A stretch of DNA of 64,000 bases from Rhynchosporium graminicola (GCA_900074885.1 FJUW01000014.1:724095-788094); one strand, 5' to 3'. Shown: positions 34,960-47,700, counted from the first letter of the stretch. Made by a program: numbers and translations. The notes: generated from the sequence alone by a model not told the origin.

Positions 34960-35870
34960 ATCTAGTGAAGCTACTTATAGAAAGAATCCAGTATAAATAG
35001 TACGGAAGTCTTTCGCCGAAGATTAGTAGGGAACTCGCTAGAGAGATTAATTCATATCATGCGGAGACTACGAATTTCCTCTAGAAGAGTAGTATTTATA
35101 ATATTAATAGTAGTAGTGACTTTAGCTACAGAGCGTAGCGTATACCCAGATGCCTTAGCGATCGCTGACGTAATACTAGAGGATAGCTCGGCATTAGAAT
35201 TAATAACTAGCTTCTAAGGAGATTTAATAGCTATAGTATTACTAACTTTGGAAGTATAATTAGCCCGCTTCTTCTCTGTATTAAAGCGTGCTTAGGTAAT
35301 CTTCAATACTTCTCCGGAACTCTCGCTTATTACTACTTTCAAAGCTATATCTTATAGTTAGCTGAGAATACTAATCAGGATAGCTAGAACCTCGTCGGCT
35401 ATTAGCTAAGTATTCGCTAGAGAGAGGAAATTTATACTTATATCCTCGTAAGATTTACCCTTCTTAATATAGTCTATATACTTACTAGTAATAGAGTTAG
35501 GAGCTAAAGTACACTTCAACTTAAGGAATAGAGTATACTTACCGGCGTATCGCAGGCAAGTCTCCGGACACGGTATCTCCTCGTTCACCTTAGCACGAGC
35601 CTTCGACTTCATCTGCGTATTCTTTCGACTAATATAGAGGGTCTTATTATAACGGGCAGAAGGGCTACTATCTTAGCTCAGCTCGCCTTTAGTATCCTCG
35701 TTATTATCTTCCGCTCGCTAGCGCTTAGTCGATAACCCGCTAGCGACTGCGGTTTTTCCCTTATTAATAGGGGTGAAAGTATTACTAGAAGGAAGGGTAT
35801 CTTTAAGCGAACTACTAGCGGCGCGCTTACGAAGGTTCTTAAGAGCTAAAAGGTCAAGTTAGCACTGCCT
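34960..35870 (-). pseudogene. Antisense ORF of family B (copy in B2)
   Basis: On the strand opposite to pol, about 300 codons are open apart from a few RIP-type stops. The longest clean stretch, 35406-35612, reads MKSKARAKVNEEIPCPETCL, then RYAGKYTLFLKLKCTLAPNS and ITSKYIDYIKKGKSYEDIS. Upstream in the same frame: LKNLRKRAASSSLKDTLPSS, NTFTPINKGKTAVASGLSTK. Downstream: GYTLRSVAKVTTTINIINTT. B1 has the same frame. The start is unresolved. No known domain is recognised. Confidence 0.6.
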
Positions 35871-36134
35871 GATACCTCATATTCATGACTTACGTATAGT
35901 TATTATTATTATTATTAGTTATTTAAGAAGGGAGAGAAGAGAAAAGGTTAAGAGTTATATAGAGGAGTTGCCTAGCGCTATGCCCCGTATTCTAGCCTTA
36001 CTAATAATAAAGAAGAATCAGAATAAAGGTGAATCTTAAAAGGAATGCCTCGCTAGCGCCTCGCTGAAGTATCGCTAGCTAGGGTATTTTAACGCCTTCA
36101 CTTCTAGGACAGAAGTATTTAAGAGAGGAGATAT

Positions 36135-36316
36135 TATAATAGGTCTATGCGCCTAGTGCCTCCTACTCCTGTATTTCAGAATTAGAAAGGAAGGAAGAAC
36201 TTTCTCTCCTTAGTAATTAGTTTCTGTATTAACCAGATTATTACTAGCGACCCTCTAGCGACTATTCTACTATTCTATTGTGCCTATTTACCTTAGCGTA
36301 CTAAGTGATCATTACA
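36135..36316 (+). repeat. B2 3' LTR
   Basis: 182 bp; inner start TATAATAGG mutated, outer end GATCATTACA intact. Confidence 0.93.
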
Positions 36317-36526
36317 CTGAGAGATCTCTAGAATCTTAGCTCTTTTAAAAACCTAACTATCGAATTCATAATTAATAGTACTAATTATTTCTATATAATT
36401 CCGAAAATCTAAAGTAAGTAGAGATAACTTAGTAAAGAGCTCCTTAATAGTTATACGTACGAATCGAGTTTTCTAAGTAAGATATTATTTAATACTATCC
36501 CTAGTAGTCTTAATCTTTCTATTTAA

Positions 36527-36728
36527 TATAATAATATAAGACTTAAGGTAATATATAAGTAAGAATAAATAAGTAGGGAAGCTAAGAGCGATCTTATATA
36601 GTTTAGTATAAAGGAAACAGAAAGATATAGAGCTCTAAAGGAGTCTGCACCTTCTATATATACAAGGAGGGTATGCCTAAGGCACCGATACTGGCCCGTA
36701 TCTGCCACGTATACCATGCGCTATCATA
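36527..36728 (-). repeat. E2 LTR, right
   Basis: 202 bp; start TATAATAATATAAG, end GCTATCATA, both mutated. Confidence 0.9.
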
Positions 36729-37050
36729 TTACTTCTTCTAGTATTTCGAATAGTCCGAGTTTCTTAAAATCCAGTTTTATACTTAGTTATTTTATTTTAA
36801 TATATTTTCGTAGTAAGTATACTTTATCCCTTCTCTTAAGCGGAAGTCCTATATTACGCTTCTAGTTATTATACTTCGTAGTTCTCGCGTTCGAGAAGTC
36901 GATATCTTTAGATAATTATTATTATAAGTCCTATATCTTATATACTAGGACTATAGATTCTTACGCGCTAATAGAGTCCCTTCTTAGTTATTAGTATACT
37001 TCAGGTTCGAAGCTATAGTTAGCGAAGAACAGGGAAACTAAGGTAGTTTT
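36729..37050 (-). pseudogene. Element D integrase C-terminal piece
   Basis: The minus strand reads NIGLPLKRRDKVYLLRKYIK, then LSIKLDFKKLGLFEILE, the GDKVYLL..N...KRPS.KLD.K..GPF.I motif at the C-terminus of Gypsy integrases. It lies between E3 and E2. Confidence 0.8.
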
Positions 37051-37252
37051 TGTAACGACACAAGACTCAAGGCGGTATACAAGCAAGAATAAATAAGTAG
37101 GGAGGCTAAGAGCGATCTTATATAGTCTAGTAAAAAGGAAAAAGAAAGATAAAGAGCTCTAAAGGAGTCTGCACCTTCTATATATATAAGGAGGGTATGC
37201 CTAAGGCACCGATACTAGCCCGTATCTACTACATATACTATGCGCTGTCATA
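37051..37252 (-). repeat. E3 LTR, left
   Basis: 202 bp; outer start TGTAACGACACAAG intact, inner end GTCATA mutated. Confidence 0.9.
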
Positions 37253-37269
37253 TTACCCCCTTCTAAGAT

Positions 37270-37291
37270 AAAGGCTCGCCCTCGAGCCTTG
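37270..37291. other. Hairpin beside the E3 polypurine tract
   Basis: Same AAAGGCTCG-CCCT-CGAGCCTT structure, with one mismatch at the stem base. Confidence 0.7.
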
Positions 37292-37529
37292 AAGAATCGA
37301 ATAAAGGAAATAAAGTAAGTATAAAACGCAGTTGAATATTAAGATAACCTTCTAAATTTCTATTAAACCGAAACCGTAGATACTGAGTTTTGCTGAATAA
37401 GTGAGACTAAGCGAGTGATTAAAATACTTGAAGGTTGTGAAAGAAAGAGAGGTCTAAATCGAATTCTAACGAAGCTAAAAGATTAAGGAGAGTCAGATAT
37501 CTTCGTTAAGTAGATATAGGAAGTATTAA

Positions 37530-37900
37530 ATTAAAGGTTCTGGTAGAGGGAGGTCGATTCTGCCGAGGGGGATAAATTATACCGGGGTATAGGGGTTACG
37601 AGTCGGATTCCGGTAATTTCCGCTAAGGTAATAAGCTACTTCGTCCTAGCCTAAAAGTAAGGTTTTTCGCTATTAGAGCTACTTTCGGAAAGTTAAAGTT
37701 AGGTAAGGGGATAATAAATATTTTCTAGTAGAAGGAGGTCGATTCTGCTGAGGGGGATAAATTATACCGGAGTACAGGGGTTACGAGTCGGATTCTAGTA
37801 ATTTCCGCTAGGGTAATAAGCTACTTCGTCTTAGCTTAAAAGTAAGGTTTTTCGCTATTAGAGCTACTTTCGGAAGATTAAAGTCGAGTAAAAGGATAAT
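37530..37900. repeat. Internal tandem duplication in E3
   Basis: The words GGAGGTCGATTCTGC, GGGGATAAATTATACCGG and GGTTTTTCGCTATTAGAGC occur in the same order in two adjacent copies about 190 bp apart. E1 and E2 have one copy. Confidence 0.7.
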
Positions 37901-38274
37901 AAATATTAGGGCCTATAGGGAAGTTTCTACTTAAAATTCGTCCGCTATTTTACTTCGTACGCATAAAGGAACGAGTTTCGAAGTATCCGAGAGTAACTTC
38001 GTAGTAATACTAGTACTTCTGAGGCTGAATTACGTTCAAATTCCTAGCTATCCGAGAGATCTCTAGAATCTCGGCTCTTTTGAAAACCTAACTATCGAAT
38101 TCGTAATTAATAGTACTAATTATTTCCGTATGATTCCGAAGTACAAAAATCTAAGGTAAGTAGAGATAACTTAGCGAAGAGCTCCTTAATAGTCGAAGTC
38201 GTACGTCCGAATCGAGTTTTCTAAGTGAGATATTATTTAATACTATCCCCGGCGGTCTTAATCTTTCTATTTAA

Positions 38275-38476
38275 TATAATAATATAAGACTTAAGGCGGT
38301 ATATAAGCAAGAATAAATAAGTAGGGAGGCTAAGAGCGATCTTATATAGTCTAGTACGAAGGAAACAGAAAGATGCAGAGCTCTGAAGGAGTCTGCACCT
38401 TCTATATATATAAGGAGGGTATGCCTAAGGCACCGATACTAGCCCGTATCTGCCACGTATACTATGCGCCGTCACA
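38275..38476 (-). repeat. E3 LTR, right
   Basis: 202 bp; outer end GCCGTCACA intact, inner start TATAATA mutated. Confidence 0.9.
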
Positions 38477-41400
38477 GTTTTGTTCTTAGCGCTATTATAT
38501 ATAAACTAAGCAAGAGGAAGCAGTTCGACCTAATTGCTCTATTCTCTATTAATATAGCTACGTAAGTACTATTCTATTAATTAATTTAGTTATTCTGTTT
38601 ATCTATCTATCTATAAGTAGAATATAGTTAATATTTTATAATTAAGCTTAAGTTAGTTTATAAGTAATATCTAAAACTTAGAAGTAAATAACTTATCTCG
38701 ATCTGAGATAATCTCGTTAGGTAGCCTGTATTAGCTTACTACTATCTTAAGGAATATATACGCAAGTTCCTTAGCGTTACTTCCTTCCTTATATAGTACG
38801 AAGTATCTATATTTAATAAGTCGATCCGTAATAACTTAGATAGTCTCAAATACTATATTAGTTATTAGTTCTTTTAATAGTAGTAGTTTAATAACGAAGT
38901 TAAACGCAATCGACTCCTATACTCTAGTAGATATTACTAATAATTTAAAAAGACTATATAGTACGTATCTACTTAACTTGCTTTTTATATATATATCATA
39001 TTCTCTAATAACGTTTTCTATTTACTTTCTTATACCTAGAAAGTAATAGTCTCTAGCTATTCGTTCGAAGGTTCTTATAATCCCTTAGTAACTATATACA
39101 AGTAATAAGTATTACTCTATTACGAATATCCGTCTTAATCTACTTAGGATATATATAAGTCCTTTGAACCTAAAGAGGCTATCTTTATCTATTATAAAGT
39201 CGTTCGTAGATTTACTAGTAACTCGCTATACGTATTTATCTATTATATATACGTTTTTAATTTAGTTTATAAGGTATTTATCTTCTAATACTATAATTAT
39301 TGCTAAGAGTTCGTAGTTATATTCTATTCCTTCCTTTCCCTCTTTAAGGATAGCTCAGGGCCTCTCCGTAAGTTTTCCCGAGTAGTCTTATCGTCTACTA
39401 AGAGCGTTAGCTCTTATATTCTCGCTACCTTTTCTATAGGTAATATTAAACTTCAGAGTCGAGAGTTCCTCTAACTACTTAACTTATCTCCTGTTTAATA
39501 TTTTTATTAATATAAATAATATTAGATTCTTATAATTAGTCTAAATCTAGACGATATACTTTACTTCTTCTAAATAGTATCGCTACTACTTATAGGTAGC
39601 TACTATAATAAGTAGTTCCTTATCGTATATATCGTAATTAAGCTCTATAGGTAAAAATATCCGCGAGTAATACGTAATAAGATATAGTTATTTACTATAC
39701 TTCTAGCTTAAGTATACTTCTAGTACGAAATCCGAAGCGTTAGTTTCTATTCCTATCTCGAGGTTTAGATCGTAAGTAGCTAGGATAAGTATATTAGTAA
39801 AGTATTCTTTTAGTATCCGGAACGCTTTTTCTACTATAGTTATCTAAATAAAATCCTAATCCTTCTTAGTAAGATCTATAAGTACTTTAGCTACTATAGA
39901 GTAATTCTTAATAAATCTTCTATAGAAATTCGCGAATCTGAGGAAGGGCTATACTTCCTTCACGCTACTTAATATTAACTATATAAGTACTACCTTAACC
40001 TTAATCGAGTCTATTCGGACTCTATATTATCTGATAATAAATCCTAAGAAGTGGATTTCTTCCTAGTGAAATTCGCATTTCTCTAGTTTAAGAAGTAGCT
40101 TAGCGCTCTTAAGTTTCTTAAGTACCTTACGTATATATTAAATATACTCGGTTTTTATCTTAGAGTAGATAAGTATATTATCTAAGTAAGCGACTACGAA
40201 AACGTCGAGGTATTTATATAATTAGTTATTAATTATCCGTTAGTATAATATAAGTACGTTCGTAAGCCCGAATAGTATAACTTAATATTTATATAAGCTA
40301 TAGTATATTCTGAACGCTATCTTCTATTCTTCGCCGAGTTTTATCTATATAAGGTTATATACTCCTCTTATATCTAGTATCGTAAATATAATAGCTTCTT
40401 ATAGTCGATCGTATAACTTATTTATTAGGAGTAATAAGTACCGATCCTTAATCGTAATACTATTAATATTATAGTAGTTAATATATAAGCGGAGTTTCTT
40501 ATCTTTCTTCAGAATAAAAAGTATCAGACTCGCAGCTAAGGAAGTAAATAGTCATATGAAACCTTTCGCTAGGTTATTATCTATATATTCCTTTAGGGTT
40601 TTCAACTCTACTACGGATTATTAGTATATTAGTCCGAAGCTAGGCGTCTTTCCTAGTTCTAAGGGTATCTCGTGATCCTATAGTTAGTACTATAGAAGGG
40701 CCTTATTCTTAGGAGCTTCCCGGAAAAGTTACTTATAATCCTTATACGCTATTAGTATTCGCTTTAGTATAGAGGCCTAGGTTTAGTCCTCGTTAGTCAA
40801 GAGAGCTATATATAACTTATCTCGCTTCAGGTCGTTATCTGCCCGTTTAAGTGCCCTGCGGTCGCTCCCGTACTAATAATAGTTCATTATAATTCGCTCC
40901 TTCTACTAGTCGATAGTAGAGTTATAGAGTTTTAACTATAGTATACTAAGTACTAACTTATAAGCGCTTAAGTTAATAATATTAAACTTAATATCTTTAG
41001 TATATCCTTTTAGTATTTTCATATTTAACTAATTAGTTTAGAGAGTTATATATCTATCCTTATTTCCGATAGTATCCTTATCTAACGCGAATAGATAATA
41101 TAAGAGTTCTTTCTTAACTAGTCTAAACTTATAGTTTACTACTATCTTATAATCTATGAAATTACCTATAGCTCTAGAGTCTACTATAGCTCTAAGCGCT
41201 TATCCTCTGAAATAGACTATCAGGAATAGTTATTATCCCTTTCCTATTATATAAAGTTCTTTATTATATAAGTTCCTAGGCTCTTTATAGTTACTTATTA
41301 ATAGCTTTTTATCGCCGAGACCTCCTAGTTTTTTAATATCTCTAGTACTTCTAAGGCCGTATAGTAGATATTATTATTATCTTCCGTAAGCTAGAATACT

Positions 41401-43118
41401 AGTATCTATTTCTAAGGCTAAAAGTCAGCGTTCTCCTTTCTATTATAATAGATATTATATAAGTTAGTCTAGTAGGATAACTATATAAGTACAGCGTATC
41501 GCAGGTAATTAATCTATAATATATCGTCCTTCTTTTCGATCTTTCGGAGTTCGTCTTTTACCTATTCTCGTAATCCTCTATAAACCGCTAGTCTTATTTA
41601 TATAATTAGTATATAATCTATATTTTCTCTAATAGTATCCTAGTATTACTAACTATATCGAACTCCTTATTCGGTTTCGCTTAGTATATCCTTATATCCT
41701 TAGAGTATATAATAGATTCGTATTAATAAGTCTAAGTATACTTCTGCTAAGTCCTTCTAATATTAGATAGCTTCTAACCTTATATTATTATAGAGTAGCG
41801 ATTTCTCGATAACTTCTATTATACTATTTTCGAAGATTTCCTCTGCTTCAGCGTAAGTTATCCTAATACTCTTCTTACTTATAGCGATAAGAAATTATAT
41901 ATATTCTTTAAAAGTGATTTCTGATCTATCGGAGCTATATTCGAAGAGTATATTAGAACCGGGTCCTGAGTTCTCGACGTCGAGTCGATTTATAGTCTCG
42001 CGGAGTTCCTCCTTATTATTTAAGTTAATATTAATATAGTTATTATCTAATTCTAATCCCTCTTAGACGTAGCTAGTATATAATATTATTAGTTCGTTAT
42101 AACTCCCTCTCCCTTAGATAGTAGTATTAAGTTCTCGTTATAGTAGATAACCCTAGGATCTTTTTCCTCCGCTTTAATTACCCTTATAGTTCCTTATAAG
42201 GTATCCTAGTTTTTTATAATTAAAATAAGTACGATCTTATATATATTTTATTCGCTACTATAGCGATAATTCTTTCCTATACGTAGCGTCGAGTTCTATA
42301 GGGTCTCTATAGTCTTATTTATTATAACTAGAGTAATTAACCTTACCCCTGAATCTTCTTTCGCTTATTCGCTTATAGTTAAAGTCGAACTTTCCTTTCT
42401 TCTTTATACTATATTCATACTAGTTATTATCGATTTTGCATATAGCCTTAATAAGTTAGCTAAGGGTAGTAACCCTAGCTCTATAGTATATAAGCTTATC
42501 TTTAACGAAGTCCTTAAGACCTTTTCAGTATACGTATATAAGTGCTTCGTCATCTTATTCGGTACGAGTAGAGTAGCGCTAAAAGTCCCTAGTATAAGCA
42601 GTTACTAACCCCTTTTATCGTAGAGCTTCGATAGCTCTTTTTACCTTCTTCTATTCGTTTATAACTCTAAAATTAGCTTTTAATTCTTTAAGGAATCCGT
42701 CCTATATAGTAAATATATCGATAGTAGTTTACTCGGCTTTATTAGCGTTAATAACTCCTTCTTTATTACTATAGATAAGGTAGTCCTCGAGAAACCCTTT
42801 AATCTAATTTAAGGCTTTACCTTCGAGCAGGGTAACTACCTAAAGGACTATCTAGTATCGGACCGAAAACGGTTACTATTGAATTTAATATAGAGTCGGA
42901 GTTAGAGTATAAATCCTTAAAGCTTATTACGCTCTCCTATAAAAGCTTTAATATTTTTATATTAAATGTTCTTATCGATCTCTCTAACTAGAGTAGTAGG
43001 TATATCGATCCTTTTAGATATTAACGATAAAGTAAGTGCTCCCCGAGAGCTTCCTAAGATAGATATATCTTACTTAATCTAACGTATACGCTAGTACCTA
43101 TTAGTATAGTACTTAAAG
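38477..43118 (-). pseudogene. Element D gag, protease, RT, RNase H, integrase
   Basis: On the minus strand the gag domain includes TLLEGKALN and IKGFLEDYLIYSNKEG near 42780, followed by YFNYKKLGYLIRNY near 42210-42255. That is a CX2CX4HX4C zinc knuckle in which every Cys and the His are now Tyr codons. RT carries VVAYLDNILIYSTL near 40190-40145, for YLDDILIYS. The integrase runs to the E3 insertion. There are dense RIP-type stops throughout. Confidence 0.8.
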
Positions 43119-43490
43119 TATAATATATAGTAAGGCGTAGTATTCGTCCTAGAGTGCGAAAGAGGTTAGTTAGGTAAGTAGGGACGCTATCACTAGATTA
43201 AGTCTAGTAATCTTTATAAGTTACTAAGTATAAGTAAGATACTATATTTAAGTTAAGTATAAAGCTTCTATCTTGTAGGTAGATATACTAGTATATATAG
43301 AACCTTCGTTCTATTGAATTATCTGAATTATCTGAATTATTATCTAGTTCAGGAACTATAAGCTGATTCAGCATATAACCTTTATCACGTGACCTATAGC
43401 TTCTCTATGCAGTATAGAGCTAGCCACGTAGGTTAGTCTGCCTGCCGAGCCTCAGGGCTATGTCACCTGTTGCAGCCAAGGGTTGTAACA
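43119..43490 (-). repeat. D LTR, right (5' LTR)
   Basis: 372 bp; outer end GGTTGTAACA intact, inner start TATAATATATAG mutated. Confidence 0.9.
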
Positions 43491-44492
43491 TATACTCTAT
43501 ATCTTTAGTATATCTATCGATAATTACTAGTAAATTATCGGAGATTCTTCCTATAGAGCTCCCTTTATAAGGTAGTAGATCTGTAATAAAGTCTATAGTT
43601 ATAGATTCAAATAGCTTACTTAGCTAGCTAAGCGCTTATATCTCGCTAGCTATCTGTATTCTTCTTACTTTTATCTTTTAATAAATATTATAACTTTTAA
43701 CGTATTTTTTAATATCTAGCTTTATCTTCTGCTAATAGTACTTTCGCTAGATAAGCTTTAGCGTCTTATCTTAACTAAAATAGCTTATAGTTAGATTATT
43801 ATAGTATATCTTTATAATTTTAGTATAGATAGCTTTATCTAGCGGAACGTAAGCCTTTCGCTAGTATCTAAGTAGTCCTTCGCTATTAATACTCTAATCT
43901 ATATCCCTAGTTTTCTATAATCTAGCTAACTTCTTAATAGTAAAAGCGTCCCTTTTCTATAGCTTTATAAGCGTTAAAAGAAGTAAGTTCGATTTAGGGT
44001 TTACTATTTCGGTTCTTATAATTCTCGCTATAAAAAACTATAGTATAGTATATCTATAGCTATACTAGCTAGCGCCTAGCTTCTCGCTAGCGCCTCTTAA
44101 GAGGGTATCTAGACCTCTAAATAAGTTCTATAAACTATTAAGCTTTATAAGTATATATCGCTAGTTAGGCGTAGAGGTTATATCTATAGCCTCGATCGAT
44201 ACTCCTTTTAAAGAAGTATTATTAATAGATTATAGAATCTAAGTTAATTAGTACGATATACTATCGTTCGGACGCCGGTTACTCTCTATCGTATTACTAG
44301 CTTTATTAGGTATATAGATTAACTTATCTTTAATTACACTTCGTAGCTTATTTTGTAAAGTAGAGAGTATAATATTTTCCTCGTCTTTCGCCGGCTTATA
44401 ATCAGGCCTTCTCGACGGTCTATTAGCGGGATTATTTTTCCCTTATCTATAACTTAATATAAAGTTATACTTAGATAGCTCTAGAGCCTATC
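43491..44492 (-). pseudogene. B1 integrase N-terminal and RNase H piece
   Basis: Lies between D and C2 and aligns base for base, in reverse, with B2 at about 32720-33720, including the stretch encoding IDFITDLLPYKGSSIG in B2. Confidence 0.75.
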
Positions 44493-44735
44493 TGTGACGC
44501 TTGCTCTAGAAAGGTCTCACGCATTACCTATAGGTAAGACCTCATATTGCATAGAATATGAAGTAGTAAGAATCAACTTAGAATCTATAACTAAAGAGCT
44601 AAGAAGTAGAAGAGAGAAGAGAAGGTATATATAAAAGGGGCTCTACGGAGCTCTCGGTAATCTCGCTTAGTATACCCGATTAGGAGTACTTGCTAGTCCC
44701 ACTAAGTTCATGCTAGTTATGCCACGACTATCATA
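44493..44735 (-). repeat. C2 LTR, left (3' LTR)
   Basis: 243 bp; outer end TGTGACG intact, inner end ACTATCATA mutated. Confidence 0.9.
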
Positions 44736-47700
44736 TTACCCCCCCCTCCGAAAAAAGCTCGCCCTCGAGCGTTAGTCTATCTTATTATTATTATTAAAGT
44801 AATCGTAATTATCTATTCTATCGTGGAAGGCTTTCAGCTAATCAGGGAGCTTCGCAGGGGGACCTGCTTACGTCGGGTTATCGAGGTAGAACTACTAGAG
44901 CTTTACGGGAGCGTACTTAATATCTAAGGTATTATACTACGTGAGATCGACGTCTTAGTTCAACTAGGAGACGTAGTAAGAGAGGTTAGCGCGCTACTTA
45001 CAGCACGCTAGTACGTCCTCTATTTCCTATTTGTTATCGCTAGTAATGTTAATTAGTAGTAGTAGTAGTGATATTTATTCAGGTAATAGGTTATTAGTAT
45101 ACTTACGTAACTTTAACGCAGGGAAGACGTTATATACCTTTATACTTATAAGTAGTTCTAATCGGTATAAGCTACTTACCTTTTTAAGTACTCGGAATAG
45201 TCTATTAGTCGGGAAGTCGAGCTTTTTACTTAGCTATATAGATATAAAGTAACGTATATCTAACTAGACTAAATCGTCTTTATTAAAGTCGACTTCTCTA
45301 TAAGTTCGATTATAAGAGCGTAATATCTTTACTTAAGCGCAGAGGAGATTAGATTAAGCTATAGTCTATATAGCTCGGAGTCGGCTAGCGTATTCGATAG
45401 CTTATTAAGTATTTAGCTTATTAGAAGGAGTAGCTAAGTCAGATAAATCGGATTTCTAATTCTAGTCGACGCGCGGAGCGTAACTATACTACCTCGAAGG
45501 GTAAGAGACCTCCTAGAGAGTCGTGAGGGAGAGTCATTTGAGCGTAGCCTATAATAGGTAAGAATTCCGACTAGTCGTCTTAATAATAAGAGATAAAAAG
45601 TCGTAATTAGCGCTAGAGGTATTAGTTATAGATTTCCGTCTAGCTATCTATCTAGGAGTAGTCTGCCGAAGAAAGCTATCTTTTAGTACCTAGAATTATA
45701 TAAATAGCTATCTAAAAGCATAAAACGAATTAAGGCCCTCTATTAGACGTAATTATTAATAGGGCTCCGAAATAGCAGTATATATAGTATAAGTAGAGCT
45801 TTATAAGGTCACGCGTATCAGAGGTTTTTCGGTATAGAATACTAATTACTTATTTACTGAAATAGTCTATAAATACGAGGACGTTATTATAGCTATATTT
45901 ATCGCGATTAAAGCTATAGTAATCGACTGTAATATACTCCTGTAGGCGTGATAGCACTAGTAAGGGCTATAGGAGTCCGGGCTTCTTATCTCGTAGCACT
46001 TGAATTCGTCGGTAAGTATAGTAGTTACGGCAGTACTAGTTAATAGTTAAAGCGATTCCGTACTAGTAGTACTATAATAATAGGAGTTATAAGGTCTTCT
46101 TTACACTTAGATAAGCAGTTTCTAATCGATCGTATACTTCGCGTATAAGTAGCGTGCGAAAGTATGAAACGTCAAGTACGATTAATCTTCTATCGTAGAG
46201 TAGAAAATCTTTTTCTATAGTTAGTTTTCCAAGAGTAACGAAAAGAGCTTATTTCCGTAGTACTTAGAGTAATAGCGTAATACGATTAGCTTCAAGTACT
46301 TACTATACTATAGAGAAAACTAGCGATAGGTTAGCGACTTCTAAGGCGTTAATAAGTTTATAACTATCTGCGGAATCAGAACTATTTCGGAGGTTACTTA
46401 TAAGTAGTACTAGATCGATTTAGTTTTCGCGTAATAGTTATTATAAACGTTAAGCTCTCTTAGCGTTATTTTAATTGTCTAATTTATCTATTCTACGAGA
46501 GAGAGTATTAGCGAGTAGATTATACTTCCTAGGTCGGTAAGTGATTATAAAGTTATAATCTGCGAGTAGCTCCGCTTATCATGCTTATCGTGCGTTCAAC
46601 TATTTAGAGGTTATAAAGTATTTAAGAGCTTTATAATTAGTAACGACTCGGATTTAATACGATACGCCTACGAGCTTAGATCTCTAGTTACTAAAAGATC
46701 ATATAATTATAAGCATTTCCTTATCGTAGATAGCGTAATTAAGCTCGGCTAGTAGTATAGTCTTAGAGAAGTAAGCTACTAGGAACTACTCTTTATCATA
46801 TTACTACGATAGCACACCTGCTACTACTCTATCACTAGTATCTATTTCAATCATATAAAGTAGATCTTACTAATAGTAGTAGAGGAGAGGTATCGAAGTG
46901 AGAGCGTGCTTTAGGTAATTAAAAGTATCTTTACAATCTTTAGTAAACCGAAATAATATGTTATTTTTAGTAAGTTATATAAGAGGTTTTACGATTATTC
47001 TATAATCTTTAATAAATCGCTAGTAGAAGTTATAAAAGCCTAAGAACAATTATACGCTCTTAACTATCGTAAGTTAATTCTAAGATCATATAATATTAAC
47101 CTTTTCAGGGTCTACCTCGATTCCAGAAGTAGAGATAATAAATCCGAGGTATTTAGTATAAGTAATATTAAATTTATACTTCTTAAGGTCGGCCTATAAT
47201 CTAGCGTCTTATAATCGTTATAGTACCTTATATACATATGATTAGTACTTAAATAGATCGTCTGAATAGATAAGAATATTATCTAGATAAGCGGTGCAGA
47301 AATCGTCTAAATAGTCGAATAAGATATTATTTATATACTATTAATACGTCGTAAGGCTATTAGTTAATCTAAAAGGGAGTACCTTACACTTATATACTCT
47401 ATAACAGGTCCGAAAAGTCGTATACTCTTCAGAGGCTAGATCTATCCGAATTCGGTAGAATATCTAGCGAATATCCAGTTTAGTGAAGATCTTAGCAGTA
47501 GAGATTCTAGCTAATATCTTATCGATTAATAGAAGGGGATATCAGTCTTTCTATATAAGGTTATTCAAGGTATAGAAGTCGATATAGAAACAGAGACTTC
47601 CATTCGCTTTCTTAACGAATAGTATAAGTACTGCATATAGAGCTTAAGATAGCTCGATAAAACCTTTTAATAAGTTATCGGTAATATACGTCTTTATAAC

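Larger units (their letters stand above)
29475..36316 (+). mobile_element. Element B2: structurally complete Gypsy/chromovirus, innermost
   Basis: LTRs of 182 bp (29475-29656, 36135-36316), duplication CTGAG on both sides (29470-29474, 36317-36321), 6,842 bp in all. It is uninterrupted and innermost, so it is the last insertion of its branch. Plus-strand order: gag, protease, RT, RNase H, integrase, chromodomain, then a 1 kb region with an antisense ORF, then the polypurine tract AAGAGAGGAGA. All coding parts are RIP-damaged, so it was mutated after insertion. Confidence 0.92.
28023..36728 (-). mobile_element. Element E2: non-autonomous LTR element carrying B2
   Basis: Duplication TTACT (28018-28022, 36729-36733); LTRs 28023-28224 and 36527-36728, 202 bp each. 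Its own length is about 1.86 kb once B2 and one duplication are removed. It lies in D between integrase and chromodomain. The interior matches E1 for most of its length but lacks part of the 5' portion. Confidence 0.87.
37051..38476 (-). mobile_element. Element E3: shortest E-family copy
   Basis: Duplication GTTTT (37046-37050, 38477-38481); LTRs 37051-37252 and 38275-38476, 202 bp. At 1,426 bp it is about 770 bp shorter than E1, with an internal deletion relative to it. It contains a short direct duplication: the stretch around 37540-37720 recurs at 37721-37890. It lies in D's integrase. Confidence 0.87.
26677..43490 (-). mobile_element. Element D: Gypsy/chromovirus, interrupted by E2 and E3
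   Basis: LTRs of 372 bp (26677-27048, 43119-43490) with duplication TATAC (26672-26676, 43491-43495). Without E2 and E3 it is about 6.67 kb. It is on the minus strand: gag 41300-43020, RT about 40000-40900 with LDNILIYS at about 40150-40185, RNase H about 39500-39800, integrase about 36729-39000, chromodomain 27800-28000. The polypurine tract (AGAAGGGGGATAG, minus strand) abuts the left LTR. A plus-strand antisense ORF lies between the chromodomain and that LTR. It interrupts B1 within integrase. Confidence 0.88.

Noticed and set aside
45031..45252. 73-codon plus-strand ORF inside C2
   Set aside because: Antisense shadow of the C2 integrase-chromodomain linker; unlike the B and D antisense frames it does not extend and has no conserved counterpart (C1 lacks the region).
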